Shown one piece after another: positions 1-8,052 of a DNA stretch of 64,000 bases. Positions within the stretch are counted from its first letter, which is position 1. Each line of letters begins with the position of its first letter. The position numbers and the translations under genes are program-made. The stretch is from Rhodocyclaceae bacterium (GTDB lineage Bacteria; Pseudomonadota; Gammaproteobacteria; Burkholderiales; Usitatibacteraceae). The notes under the pieces are model-generated. The model saw nothing but the letters and a program-made list of their open reading frames with translations. It was not told the origin of the DNA and did no database searches. The stretch is taken from the NCBI GenBank assembly GCA_020247395.1, contig JADCJC010000029.1:1-64000 (forward strand), in the 5' to 3' direction.

Positions 1-168
1 CTCCTCCGGTGCCGCATCAATCTGGTCGTAGGCCTTCGCTTCACCACCAAACTTCTTCGACAACACCGTCGTGATCGCCGCCGTCAACGTCGTCTTGCCG
101 TGATCCACGTGCCCAATCGTGCCAACGTTCACGTGTGGCTTGGTACGCTCAAACTTGCCTTTTGCCAT
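1..168 (-). CDS. tuf: Elongation factor Tu, N-terminal part (cut by window edge)
   Basis: EF-Tu is the GTPase that delivers aminoacyl-tRNA to the ribosome. Only the first 56 codons are here; the gene continues past base 1. The translation starts [20 protein letters not shown] and includes the P-loop GHVDHGKT followed by TTLTAAIT, which is diagnostic. It lies downstream of tRNA-Tyr, tRNA-Gly and tRNA-Thr on the same strand, the proteobacterial tRNA-tufB arrangement, so it is probably co-transcribed with them from the promoter at 803-831. Confidence 0.97.
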   Translation of the reverse strand, partial: MAKGKFERTKPHVNVGTIGHVDHGKTTLTAAITTVLSKKFGGEAKAYDQIDAAPEE

Positions 169-306
169 TTCTCGTCCTCGTTAAATCTCGGTTAACAATG
201 GATACTGCATTTCGGTTCTTGCCCAAAAATCCGTGTGGCTTTGCCACCGGATTTGACTAGCTAGGCCGCGAAAAAGTAGGTTTGCACATTTTCGCGTTTT
301 TGTTCT

Positions 307-381
<75 letters not shown>

Positions 382-563
382 CTTCTACTCAAATTCAAGC
401 TACTGCGCGACCCAATCGCGGTGTTGCATCACATCGCCCGCTCGGTCGACATATAACCAAATACGTCTCGGTCGCAGACTCGTTCGCGCCTAGCGCTTGA
501 GCCGCTCGTGACGCTTTCTGCCATCACGAATCCCAGCAGATTTCACTGGGCACTACAAAACTT

Positions 564-637
564 TGGAGCGGGAGAACGGGATCGAACCGTCGTATGCAGC
601 TTGGAAGGCTGCCGTTCTACCATTGAACTACTCCCGC
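564..637 (-). tRNA. tRNA-Gly(TCC)
   Basis: A 74-nt cloverleaf on the minus strand with acceptor GCGGGAG/CTCCCGC and an encoded CCA. The anticodon loop carries TCC. It sits between tRNA-Tyr and tRNA-Thr. Confidence 0.97.
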
Positions 638-703
638 AGCTTGCTCACGACAAAAGACACGGAATCCACCACCATCCACCACTACATTCCCACCACCAAA
701 AAC

Positions 704-789
704 TGGTGGAGAGAGCTGGATTCGAACCAGCGTACTCGTTAGAGGGCAGATTTACAGTCTGCTGCCATTAACCACTCGGCCATCTCTCC
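704..789 (-). tRNA. tRNA-Tyr(GTA)
   Basis: An 86-nt class II tRNA with a long variable arm, acceptor GGAGAGA/TCTCTCC and an encoded CCA. The anticodon loop contains GTA. It is the first gene of the tRNA-tuf unit; its 5' end lies about 13 bases from the -10 element of the promoter. Confidence 0.97.
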
Positions 790-802
790 ACGGGAACCCG
801 GC

Positions 803-831
803 ATTATCAAGACATTCATGGGAAACGTCAA
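803..831 (-). promoter_or_regulatory. Promoter of the tRNA-Tyr/Gly/Thr-tuf unit
   Basis: Read on the minus strand there is TTGACG, a 17-base spacer and GATAAT, close to the sigma-70 consensus with ideal spacing. The -10 ends about 13 bases before the tRNA-Tyr 5' end, as expected for a stable-RNA promoter. Confidence 0.85.
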
Positions 832-963
832 CCAGCGGCCTTGTCGTCTAAAGCCGCCAGCAATGGCGCGGCGCGGCACCGGATAGGCGACTAAAATGCC
901 CGTCAAGCACTTCTCAATTTTGGACGCGTAATCTCCCGGCTTTCGATAAGCAAACACTCACAT

Positions 964-1788
964 ATGCCAGAAATTCATAGCAGCAAGCCGTTACGTGTCG
1001 TTGTGGTCTCGATTGGACGCAGCGGAACCTCGTTATTTGCGCGTATTTTGGACGAGGTGCTGGGCGTCGAATTTGGCGATGAAACAGACCACATCCCGCG
1101 TAACCACAACAATCCCGACGGGTACTTTGAAAATGCCGCATTTTTGGCATTCAACGACCGGGTGTTGCAAGTGGCCGGTGGCTGGGTGCTGGAGCCGCCA
1201 CCGATCGACTACGCACGAACCATGGACACCTTAGTACGCCAACAATTGGTCGACGAAGCCTCGGTTCTGCTGGAGCGCTACGCGCAAGACAAAACGACAT
1301 TTGGCTGGAAAGATCCCAGACTCTCATTCACGCTGCCAATTTGGCGCGCGGCGTGTCCGCACATGGTGCCGATCATCGCCTTTCGTAAACCGCTGTCGGT
1401 ACTTTCATCCATCGGTGCGCAGCTAGACCGTCCAATCGAATCTCTCGCCGGGCTGTGGTATCGCTATTACCAACATGTGTTTGCCCACAGCGAAGGGCTG
1501 CCGCGTTACTTCGCCAGTTTTGACCAGTTACTCACCGACCCGGCGGATGTGGTTCGCGGCTTGGCGCAACATCTCGGCCGCGAAATCGACGAAAACGCCA
1601 TAGCAACGCAGCTCGCTGAAATTGTAAAACCCCAGCAATCACGGCATTCTTCAGCACAAAATGCCTCAAATGGCCCGCCAATAATAGACAGCGACACGAT
1701 GAGCGTATATGACTATTTGACTGAATCGGTCGCGCACCAAGCCGGGCAGCCAGACCCGGAACGTTTGCGGCGACTGCTGCGCTTGTAA
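964..1788 (+). CDS. Sulfotransferase family protein
   Basis: Predicted to move sulfonate from PAPS to a hydroxyl or amino acceptor, which is unknown. The N-terminus has the strand-loop-helix VVVSIGRSGTSLFARIL, where GRSGTS is the PAPS-binding P-loop of the sulfotransferase fold. FGWKDPRL and the later FRKPLSVL segment fit the central helix-strand region of the family. It is 274 residues, cytosolic, with no signal peptide. It is divergent from the tRNA-tuf unit and convergent with gspF, so probably monocistronic. Given the glycan genes further along, sulfation of a cell-surface sugar is possible but not shown. Confidence 0.75.
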   Translation: MPEIHSSKPLRVVVVSIGRSGTSLFARILDEVLGVEFGDETDHIPRNHNNPDGYFENAAFLAFNDRVLQVAGGWVLEPPPIDYARTMDTLVRQQLVDEASVLLERYAQDKTTFGWKDPRLSFTLPIWRAACPHMVPIIAFRKPLSVLSSIGAQLDRPIESLAGLWYRYYQHVFAHSEGLPRYFASFDQLLTDPADVVRGLAQHLGREIDENAIATQLAEIVKPQQSRHSSAQNASNGPPIIDSDTMSVYDYLTESVAHQAGQPDPERLRRLLRL

Positions 1789-1801
1789 GCTAACCGTGGC
1801 G

Positions 1802-3037
1802 CTACAAGCGGCCCGCGCTCAAGCCCGTAATTGCCATCATGATCGCAACCATGATGAAGCCAATCACGCCGCCGATGGTCAGAATCGCCAGCGGCTCGAT
1901 CAGCACCAAGAACCGGCGCATACGATTCCGCCCCGCTTCCATGGACAATTCTCCGAGCGTGGCCACGGTCTGCGGCAACTCGCCAGACTTCTCCCCAACG
2001 CGAATTAAGTTAACCCCGGTGGCACCAACGAGACGGTAACGCGCCGCCGCATCGGCCAATGTAGAGCCGCCGCGCACGTCGCGAATGACCAGATTGACGC
2101 GTTCGCGCATCTTGGCAAAACGTAAACCCCCGGCAGATAACTCTAGGGCGGACAGTATGGGCACCCGGTTAGCGAGCAACGCGCCGAGTGTGGTTGCCCA
2201 GCGGCCAATTTCGGCTTCCGTTAGCCATTCGCCGACCAGTGGCAGCGTCGAAAGACGTGTCAGCCATTGAGTCCTGCCTGCGGCATCGCGAATACTCAGA
2301 TAAAAAATCCCGGCCCCGGCCAACACCAATAGAAATAACCAAAGCCAGTTGGCTTGCAAAAACACGCCAAACTTAATCACCGCCAAGGAGATTTCTGGGA
2401 TATCTGCGGCGCGACTGCCCTTGACCAAGTTGGCAAATTTCGGCACCACCACCAAAAAGATCAACAATACCGCCGCAACCCCCGCCACGATCAAGATGAT
2501 CGGATAGGTCAGTGAGTTGCGCATCTCTTGCTGAATGCGGTCGTCGTATTCCATTTGTTTGGCCCCGTCCGCCAAGGCACTCGATAGTTTGCCGGTCATC
2601 TCACCGGTTGCCGCCAGTTGAAATACGTACTGCGGAAATTCGATCTTGGTTTCTTCCAGCGCCTTAACGAAGGGGGTGCCGGCGTTCAAGCTGCGATGGG
2701 CGCGACGCAGTCCCAGTCCTGCTGGCGTATCCACTCTCGATAAGGCGAGCGAATCGACCGCATCCACCAAGGTGATACCCGCGCGAAGTAACGTTGAGAG
2801 TTCACGAATGATGAGAATCTGCTCGCCAACTTTAACCTTGGCGCTTTTGGCAAACCCCAGTATCGACGGCGCTTTTGCGGCAGATTCGGCCGAAACACCG
2901 CTCTGATCTTCGAGTTTGGTCGGGGTAAGCGCCTGTTCGCCAAGCTTTTGCAGCGCGTGTTGTGATGAATCCGCGTCGATCTGCCCTTCGACCGAACCGC
3001 CACGTGCATCAATTGCTTCGTACCGAAAAAGTGCCAT
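1802..3037 (-). CDS. gspF: Type II secretion / type IV pilus inner-membrane protein GspF
   Basis: The polytopic platform protein of the T2SS, which connects the cytoplasmic ATPase to pseudopilus assembly. It is 411 residues, the usual length. It starts MALFRYEAIDARG, the GspF signature, and has two T2SSF domains: one around residues 75-195 and a second around 275-400. Hydrophobic segments include the one with GVAAVLLIFLVVVP near residue 185 and the C-terminal one with IGGVIGFIMVAIMM. It follows gspE by 26 bases on the same strand, so the two form an operon. A PilC role is less likely given the GspF-type N-terminus and the gspG at 12626. Confidence 0.9.
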   Translation of the reverse strand: MALFRYEAIDARGGSVEGQIDADSSQHALQKLGEQALTPTKLEDQSGVSAESAAKAPSILGFAKSAKVKVGEQILIIRELSTLLRAGITLVDAVDSLALSRVDTPAGLGLRRAHRSLNAGTPFVKALEETKIEFPQYVFQLAATGEMTGKLSSALADGAKQMEYDDRIQQEMRNSLTYPIILIVAGVAAVLLIFLVVVPKFANLVKGSRAADIPEISLAVIKFGVFLQANWLWLFLLVLAGAGIFYLSIRDAAGRTQWLTRLSTLPLVGEWLTEAEIGRWATTLGALLANRVPILSALELSAGGLRFAKMRERVNLVIRDVRGGSTLADAAARYRLVGATGVNLIRVGEKSGELPQTVATLGELSMEAGRNRMRRFLVLIEPLAILTIGGVIGFIMVAIMMAITGLSAGRL

Positions 3038-3063
3038 TAAAAGTATCGTCTTCTCGTCGGCAC

Positions 3064-4887
3064 TTAACGTGCCGAGTCTTCAGCCAGCATGGCGTCGTCC
3101 GCGCCGGCTCCCTGGCTCTGTGACCCAGCCACGCGCAGCACTTCTTCCAAGCTGGTCAAGCCGTGCGCGGCCTTGATCAGGCCATCCTCGCGAAGAGTGC
3201 GGAATTTCCACGCGCCGGGCGCGCGTCGAGCTATTTCGGCTAACTCCATCGATGAACGCCGCGCCACAATTGCATCCTGTATGTCTGGGGTAACGGTGAG
3301 CAATTCATGGATGCCCGAGCGGCCCCGATATGAACCCGCATCATCGTTTCCAGACGCCGGAGCCATCAACGACGCCTTCGCTGGCATGGCTTCCGGATAA
3401 CTTTTCGCCAATGATGAGAGCTCGTCACCCAACCAACGCGGCGTTGCCACTGGTGCGGATTTTTTCGGGTCGAGCTTGCGTACCAGCCGCTGTGCGAGCA
3501 CAGCCCGCACCGAGGTGGCGAGCAAAAACGGCTCAATTCCCATCTCCAGCAAGCGGGTGAAGGCAGACGGCGCGTCGTTGGTATGAATCGTCGCCAATAC
3601 GAGGTGCCCGGTCAGCGCCGATTGAATCGCAATCTCAGCGGTCTCGGCATCACGAATCTCACCAATCATGATCACATCCGGATCGTGGCGCAGGATCGAG
3701 CGCAACGCCCGCGCAAAGGTATAGCCAATATCCGAATGTGTCTGGATCTGCGTGATGCCCGACATACGGTATTCGACCGGATCTTCCACCGTGACAATTT
3801 TCAAGCTGCGGTCGTTAATCGCCGACAGCGCGGAATACAGCGTCGTACTCTTGCCGGAACCGGTCGGGCCGGTAACAAGCACGATACCATTAGGCTGTTT
3901 CAATATCTCTTGAAATGCCTTGAGGATATCCGGTGACATACCTAATGAAGCCAGCGAAAGATCGGCGCGCTCCTTCGGCAACAAGCGTAGCACCAATGAT
4001 TCGCCGTGCACGCCGGGAATGGCCGAGACACGAATATCCATTTCCACGCCGGATACACGCGTGGTAATACGTCCGTCTTGTGGCAAACGGCGTTCGGCAA
4101 TATCCAGCCCCGAAATCAATTTCACGCGTGAGGCAATCGCATCAAACCCATCGCGCGGGCGTGCCATGCGGGTTTGCAATACACCATCAACACGCAACCG
4201 CACTTCAAATTCACGTTCACCCGGTTCAATGTGGATGTCCGATGCCCGCTCATCGACTGCCTGCGCGAGGACGTTATTGACGAATTCAATGACAGGCGCT
4301 TCCTCGGCAAGCTCACGAAGATAATTGGCGTCTCCTAAATTGCCGACACGTGCGCGGCCACCTCGCTCGGCATCTCGCAGCAACTGCTGCAGCCGCGCCA
4401 TATCATTACTGCGAGCCCAGCAGAATTGAAACGAACGTGCGCCAGCGGCATGAGCGACCAATTCATTTAGCTCACGATCAAGTGGATCTTTTGCCGCAAT
4501 CCATAATTGGTTGGCGCGCATAAATGGCACGGCTTCACGCGCCTGCCACCACAAGCTGGTGAGCGCGAGCAAGGTCACAGCCTGTGCAACCTCAGCACCG
4601 CCAGGCAGCGCATTGGAAGCCAGCAGCGAAATATCCGTCTGCTCGCTCAAGTACGGCAACAACGCCTCCTCAGAAAGCGCGCCCATGCGCACCAGCACAG
4701 CACCAAGCCGACCGCTTGCGGGGCGCAGAGCGGGAAGCGACGCCACGCCGGCCGTCCCTTTACCCATCTCTTGCTGGAATACAAGAGCCTTTTCCACATC
4801 TGACGGCGAAATCTTTCCCGCCGCCACCAGCCGAGCGCCGATAACGTCCTCGCGTAGCACTGCTGTCATGATCTTTTGCGTTTGCAT
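3064..4887 (-). CDS. gspE: Type II secretion ATPase GspE, lacking the zinc-binding cysteines
   Basis: The hexameric ATPase that powers pseudopilus growth. It has an N-terminal GspE domain (about residues 15-180), Walker A GPTGSGKSTTL near 340, an Asp box and Walker B DPDVIMIGEIRD near 402, and the conserved SDIHIEP motif near 216. Odd feature: the C-terminal domain usually carries a tetracysteine zinc motif before the YRGRxGI segment. Here that stretch (about residues 470-515) has no cysteine at all, while GSYRGRSGIHELL is kept. The only cysteine in the protein is near residue 156. The first gene of gspE-gspF. Confidence 0.9.
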   Translation of the reverse strand: MQTQKIMTAVLREDVIGARLVAAGKISPSDVEKALVFQQEMGKGTAGVASLPALRPASGRLGAVLVRMGALSEEALLPYLSEQTDISLLASNALPGGAEVAQAVTLLALTSLWWQAREAVPFMRANQLWIAAKDPLDRELNELVAHAAGARSFQFCWARSNDMARLQQLLRDAERGGRARVGNLGDANYLRELAEEAPVIEFVNNVLAQAVDERASDIHIEPGEREFEVRLRVDGVLQTRMARPRDGFDAIASRVKLISGLDIAERRLPQDGRITTRVSGVEMDIRVSAIPGVHGESLVLRLLPKERADLSLASLGMSPDILKAFQEILKQPNGIVLVTGPTGSGKSTTLYSALSAINDRSLKIVTVEDPVEYRMSGITQIQTHSDIGYTFARALRSILRHDPDVIMIGEIRDAETAEIAIQSALTGHLVLATIHTNDAPSAFTRLLEMGIEPFLLATSVRAVLAQRLVRKLDPKKSAPVATPRWLGDELSSLAKSYPEAMPAKASLMAPASGNDDAGSYRGRSGIHELLTVTPDIQDAIVARRSSMELAEIARRAPGAWKFRTLREDGLIKAAHGLTSLEEVLRVAGSQSQGAGADDAMLAEDSAR

Positions 4888-5499
4888 GGACTGTAGAAAA
4901 AGAAGGAATAGCGCTTCGAGTAGTGGCGCGCGTACTGTAATTCAATCCGGCACAACACAACAATTGGCAACATCAGCAACTCAGTTTGTCGAGCGGCAGA
5001 GACAAGTTTCAACGAACTGCCGTCTGCTATCTATACACAACGCTGCAACGCTGACCGTTTCGCGGCCGATGCCGACCACGCATCGGCTGGCCACACAATC
5101 TCATCAACCAGAATCAAATCTCTTACACTTGCGCCCTAATTTAGGCCAAAATATTCTCGCACATGCAGTGGGGCGATAGCGTGAAGCAAGATGCACATGG
5201 CCAATATTTTGAAGTTACGGCTGATACTTAACCCAACTTCTCAACCATTCGGCAATGTTGTAATATTGCAACACAACCGACACAATTCCAAGAGAAACGT
5301 ACGTGGATTTGCAAAGTGAGGAACTTTTCTTTACCATTGTCGTGACGTCGTTATAAACTCATGGCGTCAGCGGGGCGGATTACGATTCTTTGAAGGCTTC
5401 ACCATCGCGCCGGCGCGGTAAAAAAAAGAACGAACTGCCAAGCTAAACCGTTATGAAAATTTTTGTTAGTACTAACACAATCCTTCAAAGGAGACAGTA
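4888..5499. promoter_or_regulatory. Long divergent intergenic region with two palindromes
   Basis: About 610 bases between the gspEF start and the large secreted protein. No convincing gene. It holds the near-palindrome TGTTGTAATATTGCAACA at 5256-5273 and a perfect 14-bp palindrome, TGTTAGTACTAACA, at 5464-5477. The second lies 22 bases before the start codon, just ahead of the AAGGAG ribosome-binding site at 5488-5493. Both could be operators or mRNA hairpins. I could not settle on -35/-10 boxes. Confidence 0.4.
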
Positions 5500-7185
5500 A
5501 TGAGAGTTTCAAAGAATCAAGTTACATTGTTGGCTGCAGCGGTTGCTTCGTTGTTTGCGGCATCCGCAAACGCGCAAGTAAACCTCAACTCGGCTGGCGG
5601 CGTTACGGGTAACTACACCCCAGGCAAAGCCATCCTGTTTGCTAGCGAACTTACCATCACCCCTACCACTGGCACCGCGCTAACTGGTCCGGCAAATGCG
5701 TTTAACATCGGTTCCATCACTGGCGCCGCTTCGCCATTTACTGCGAATACCCTCGGCACAACACAGGCCGGTTTAGATGCACTAACCGGTGTTCCTCTCG
5801 GCGTCGGTATTGATGGCGGTCAAAAGCGTTTCATCCGTCTTGATCTTTCTGGTGGTGCACGCTTCGGAACGGGCTTGGGTAATGCGCGCAACCAAGTAAA
5901 CATCGCTGCTACACTCTCAACCGGTGCAGGCGGTAAGGGCGGTACTATTGCTGGTGACGGTACCGGCACAGGTCAATTCGCAGGTGTTACCATCGCGCTT
6001 GGCGGTGTTGGTTCGTCATTTGTTGTTTATGAAGTTACCGCAGGCAGTGCTGGTAACGTCCAAAACGACATCCTTCAAATCCTTGTTCCTCAGATCAACA
6101 TCACGTCAAACGCCAACGCGGTTAACTTGACTTATGGCGTCTATGAATTCCTCACTGGCGCATCCGCAGCTACCAGCCCGGTCTTTACGCGTTCAACACC
6201 ATTGATCGCAATGTCTCGCGCGACCCGTTTCGGTGTTGCCCAATCTGGCGGTGCGACTGCGCTTGCTGCTAACGGCTTCCGTGACTTCGGTACTGGTGTC
6301 CTCTCGGCAAACTTGGGTGTTGTTGGTTTGGGTCGTGCAGCTGATTTGGGAACAACGATCTACACGGCGGCACAGCCTGTTGATGCTGCTGGTGCCTCTA
6401 TCACTCAAGTGAGCACTGTCGTAAATACAGGCGTTGCTGGTTCGTATGCCTTGACGGGTGACTTTAGCGCCGCTGCTGGTCCTGCTAGCGTCTATACACT
6501 CAGCCGCCACTCGACGGCTTCCAACACCTCCTGTGCGATCAACGCGGCTTCTGGTGCGAACTTGCTGGACAGCGCTACTGCTGTTACCGCGAGTGGTGCG
6601 ACGATCCCATTGTCGACCGCTAACTGGAATTCTTTGCTTAACACATCGACCGCAGCTGATTTTTCTGGTGTAGCCAGCGGCCATCGCTTCTGCTACACAG
6701 TGAATGGAACGACCGCGCTTGGTTCTCCAGTCCAAAGCTACAGTGTTGTGTTGAGCGCGACGGCTAACGCAAACTACACGCTGCCAACCTTCTCCGCTAG
6801 CTTGGGTTCGATTACGCGTGATGGCGTTGATTTGATTGCTCCTTGGGCGTCGGCAACACCAGGTTGGATCAGTCGTTTTGTTCTGACTGATCTGCGCACG
6901 CCTGCAGCTGGACAAGTTGCGACCCCGTGGACTGCTGTTGTCCGTAACGCAAACGGCGTCGTCACTGGTACTGGTGCCGTTCTGTCTGGTACGGTTGCTC
7001 CGGGAACCGTGTCAACAGTGACAATGGACTCGTTGCTTGGTACGACCACCGCAACCGGTCCGTTCCAAGTCACATTCACAGTCGGTGGATCCGGTACACC
7101 AGCGCTGGCAGGCACGTATGTCTTGACCGCTCCTAACGGAACATCAAACATGAGCATGCCGTTCTATCGCCAAGCCAACCGTTAA
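5500..7185 (+). CDS. Large secreted Ala/Thr/Gly/Ser-rich surface protein, unknown function
   Basis: A 561-residue protein with a clear Sec signal peptide: a basic start MRVSKNQ, a hydrophobic core and a likely cleavage after ASANA. The mature part is very rich in Gly, Ala, Thr and Ser, with few charged residues and beta-strand-like alternation, as in surface-layer or autotransported proteins. Residues about 108-225 share a pattern with the protein at 10310-12433: RFIR..L.G..F, then LGG..GSSFVVYEV, AG.AG, a DI and Y.V.E.LTG. A strong AAGGAG site precedes it, a palindrome sits in its leader and a strong terminator follows, so it looks like a highly expressed single gene. I do not recognise the family. 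Abundant surface structural protein is the best guess. Confidence 0.7.
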   Translation: MRVSKNQVTLLAAAVASLFAASANAQVNLNSAGGVTGNYTPGKAILFASELTITPTTGTALTGPANAFNIGSITGAASPFTANTLGTTQAGLDALTGVPLGVGIDGGQKRFIRLDLSGGARFGTGLGNARNQVNIAATLSTGAGGKGGTIAGDGTGTGQFAGVTIALGGVGSSFVVYEVTAGSAGNVQNDILQILVPQINITSNANAVNLTYGVYEFLTGASAATSPVFTRSTPLIAMSRATRFGVAQSGGATALAANGFRDFGTGVLSANLGVVGLGRAADLGTTIYTAAQPVDAAGASITQVSTVVNTGVAGSYALTGDFSAAAGPASVYTLSRHSTASNTSCAINAASGANLLDSATAVTASGATIPLSTANWNSLLNTSTAADFSGVASGHRFCYTVNGTTALGSPVQSYSVVLSATANANYTLPTFSASLGSITRDGVDLIAPWASATPGWISRFVLTDLRTPAAGQVATPWTAVVRNANGVVTGTGAVLSGTVAPGTVSTVTMDSLLGTTTATGPFQVTFTVGGSGTPALAGTYVLTAPNGTSNMSMPFYRQANR

Positions 7186-7211
7186 TATTCGGTTAGCATC
7201 TCTGCAAAACG

Positions 7212-7240
7212 AAAAGGGGGCGAAAGCCCCCTTTTCCTTT
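7212..7240 (+). terminator. Intrinsic terminator of the surface-protein gene
   Basis: A perfect 10-bp stem, AAAAGGGGGC/GCCCCCTTTT with a GAAA tetraloop, followed by a T-rich run. It lies about 25 bases after the stop codon at 7185. Confidence 0.93.
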
Positions 7241-7335
7241 CTACAGATGGCCATCTAAGGCGCACAAACATGTTTCGTTTGTTGCCCAATTCTCGGAGAG
7301 TTTGCTAACCTTGAAATCGCAGCTCTCGACTGAAA

Positions 7336-8052
7336 ATGATCCAAACGGTTTGCACCATGCTCAAAATCGCTCTTTTTCTCCTGCTCTTTACTCAGCTGTT
7401 CTGCGACTCAGCAGAGGCATCAACTAAGTTTCATCGCCCAGACCTAGCCGTGCTTTACGATGAGTTACTCGTTGCCCTCGACAAAGGCGAAAACGTCATC
7501 TACGTTGTCCCACCACCTAATGTCGTTGGTACGGCTGCGGACGTCAGTAACGCGCTATGGTGGGAAGAATGTAATCCAGCCAATCGACTGACTGACCAAG
7601 GCTTGGCAGATGCAACCGCCCTTGGTAAGGCGATTCACCAGATCGGGTTCAGGTACTATACTGTGAAAATCAGCAAGGAGTGCCTGACTCTAAACGTCGC
7701 GAGTTTGATGTTTCGCTCACCTGACACGCCCTTCGAGCGATCAACTGATCTCAATCCTGCGGAATTCCAACGCAAGCAATTCGGTTACCGCGACGAAATC
7801 ATCAAGCTTCAAATCCTAGGCGCAATACTCCCCGCTTTCTACATCGGCGAGAACTCCTTTGTGATCTCTCACCGGCAACCTAAAGCGGTTGCGTTACATC
7901 CTGTCCTATCAGAACTCGACCCTGGTGACACTGCAATTTTTTCCCTGTCCGCGAGCGGTGATCTTGTTCTGCGGGCTCGGCTGAATATTCAACAGTGGTT
8001 GGAAATGGCCAAGTATTCAAATAACAAAAGAAAGCAAATGAATAAAAAATGA
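7336..8052 (+). CDS. Degenerate histidine-phosphatase-like secreted protein (predicted pseudoenzyme)
   Basis: A 238-residue protein with an N-terminal hydrophobic signal or anchor (residues about 8-28, ALFLLLFTQLFCDSAEA). After it the pattern matches bacterial histidine phosphatases: a strand NVIYVV, then CNPANRLTDQGLADA, which corresponds to the RNLSxxGxxxA motif, and DTAIFSLSASGDLVLRA near the end. The catalytic RH(G/A) motif that should follow the first strand reads VPPPN. The second catalytic histidine, normally GHG, reads SHR. The arginine-bearing SSPxxR motif is also lost. It overlaps the next gene by four bases (ATGA), so the two are translationally coupled. It is probably exported and non-catalytic, perhaps binding a phosphorylated ligand or partner. 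Confidence 0.6.
   Translation: MIQTVCTMLKIALFLLLFTQLFCDSAEASTKFHRPDLAVLYDELLVALDKGENVIYVVPPPNVVGTAADVSNALWWEECNPANRLTDQGLADATALGKAIHQIGFRYYTVKISKECLTLNVASLMFRSPDTPFERSTDLNPAEFQRKQFGYRDEIIKLQILGAILPAFYIGENSFVISHRQPKAVALHPVLSELDPGDTAIFSLSASGDLVLRARLNIQQWLEMAKYSNNKRKQMNKK

Noticed and set aside
4511-5179. 222-residue frame overlapping the start of gspE
   Set aside because: Mostly antisense to gspE and low in protein-like pattern.
6193-6915. 240-residue frame antisense to the large surface protein
   Set aside because: It mirrors a GC-biased Thr/Ala-rich gene, is Arg/Ser-rich nonsense, and has no ribosome-binding site.
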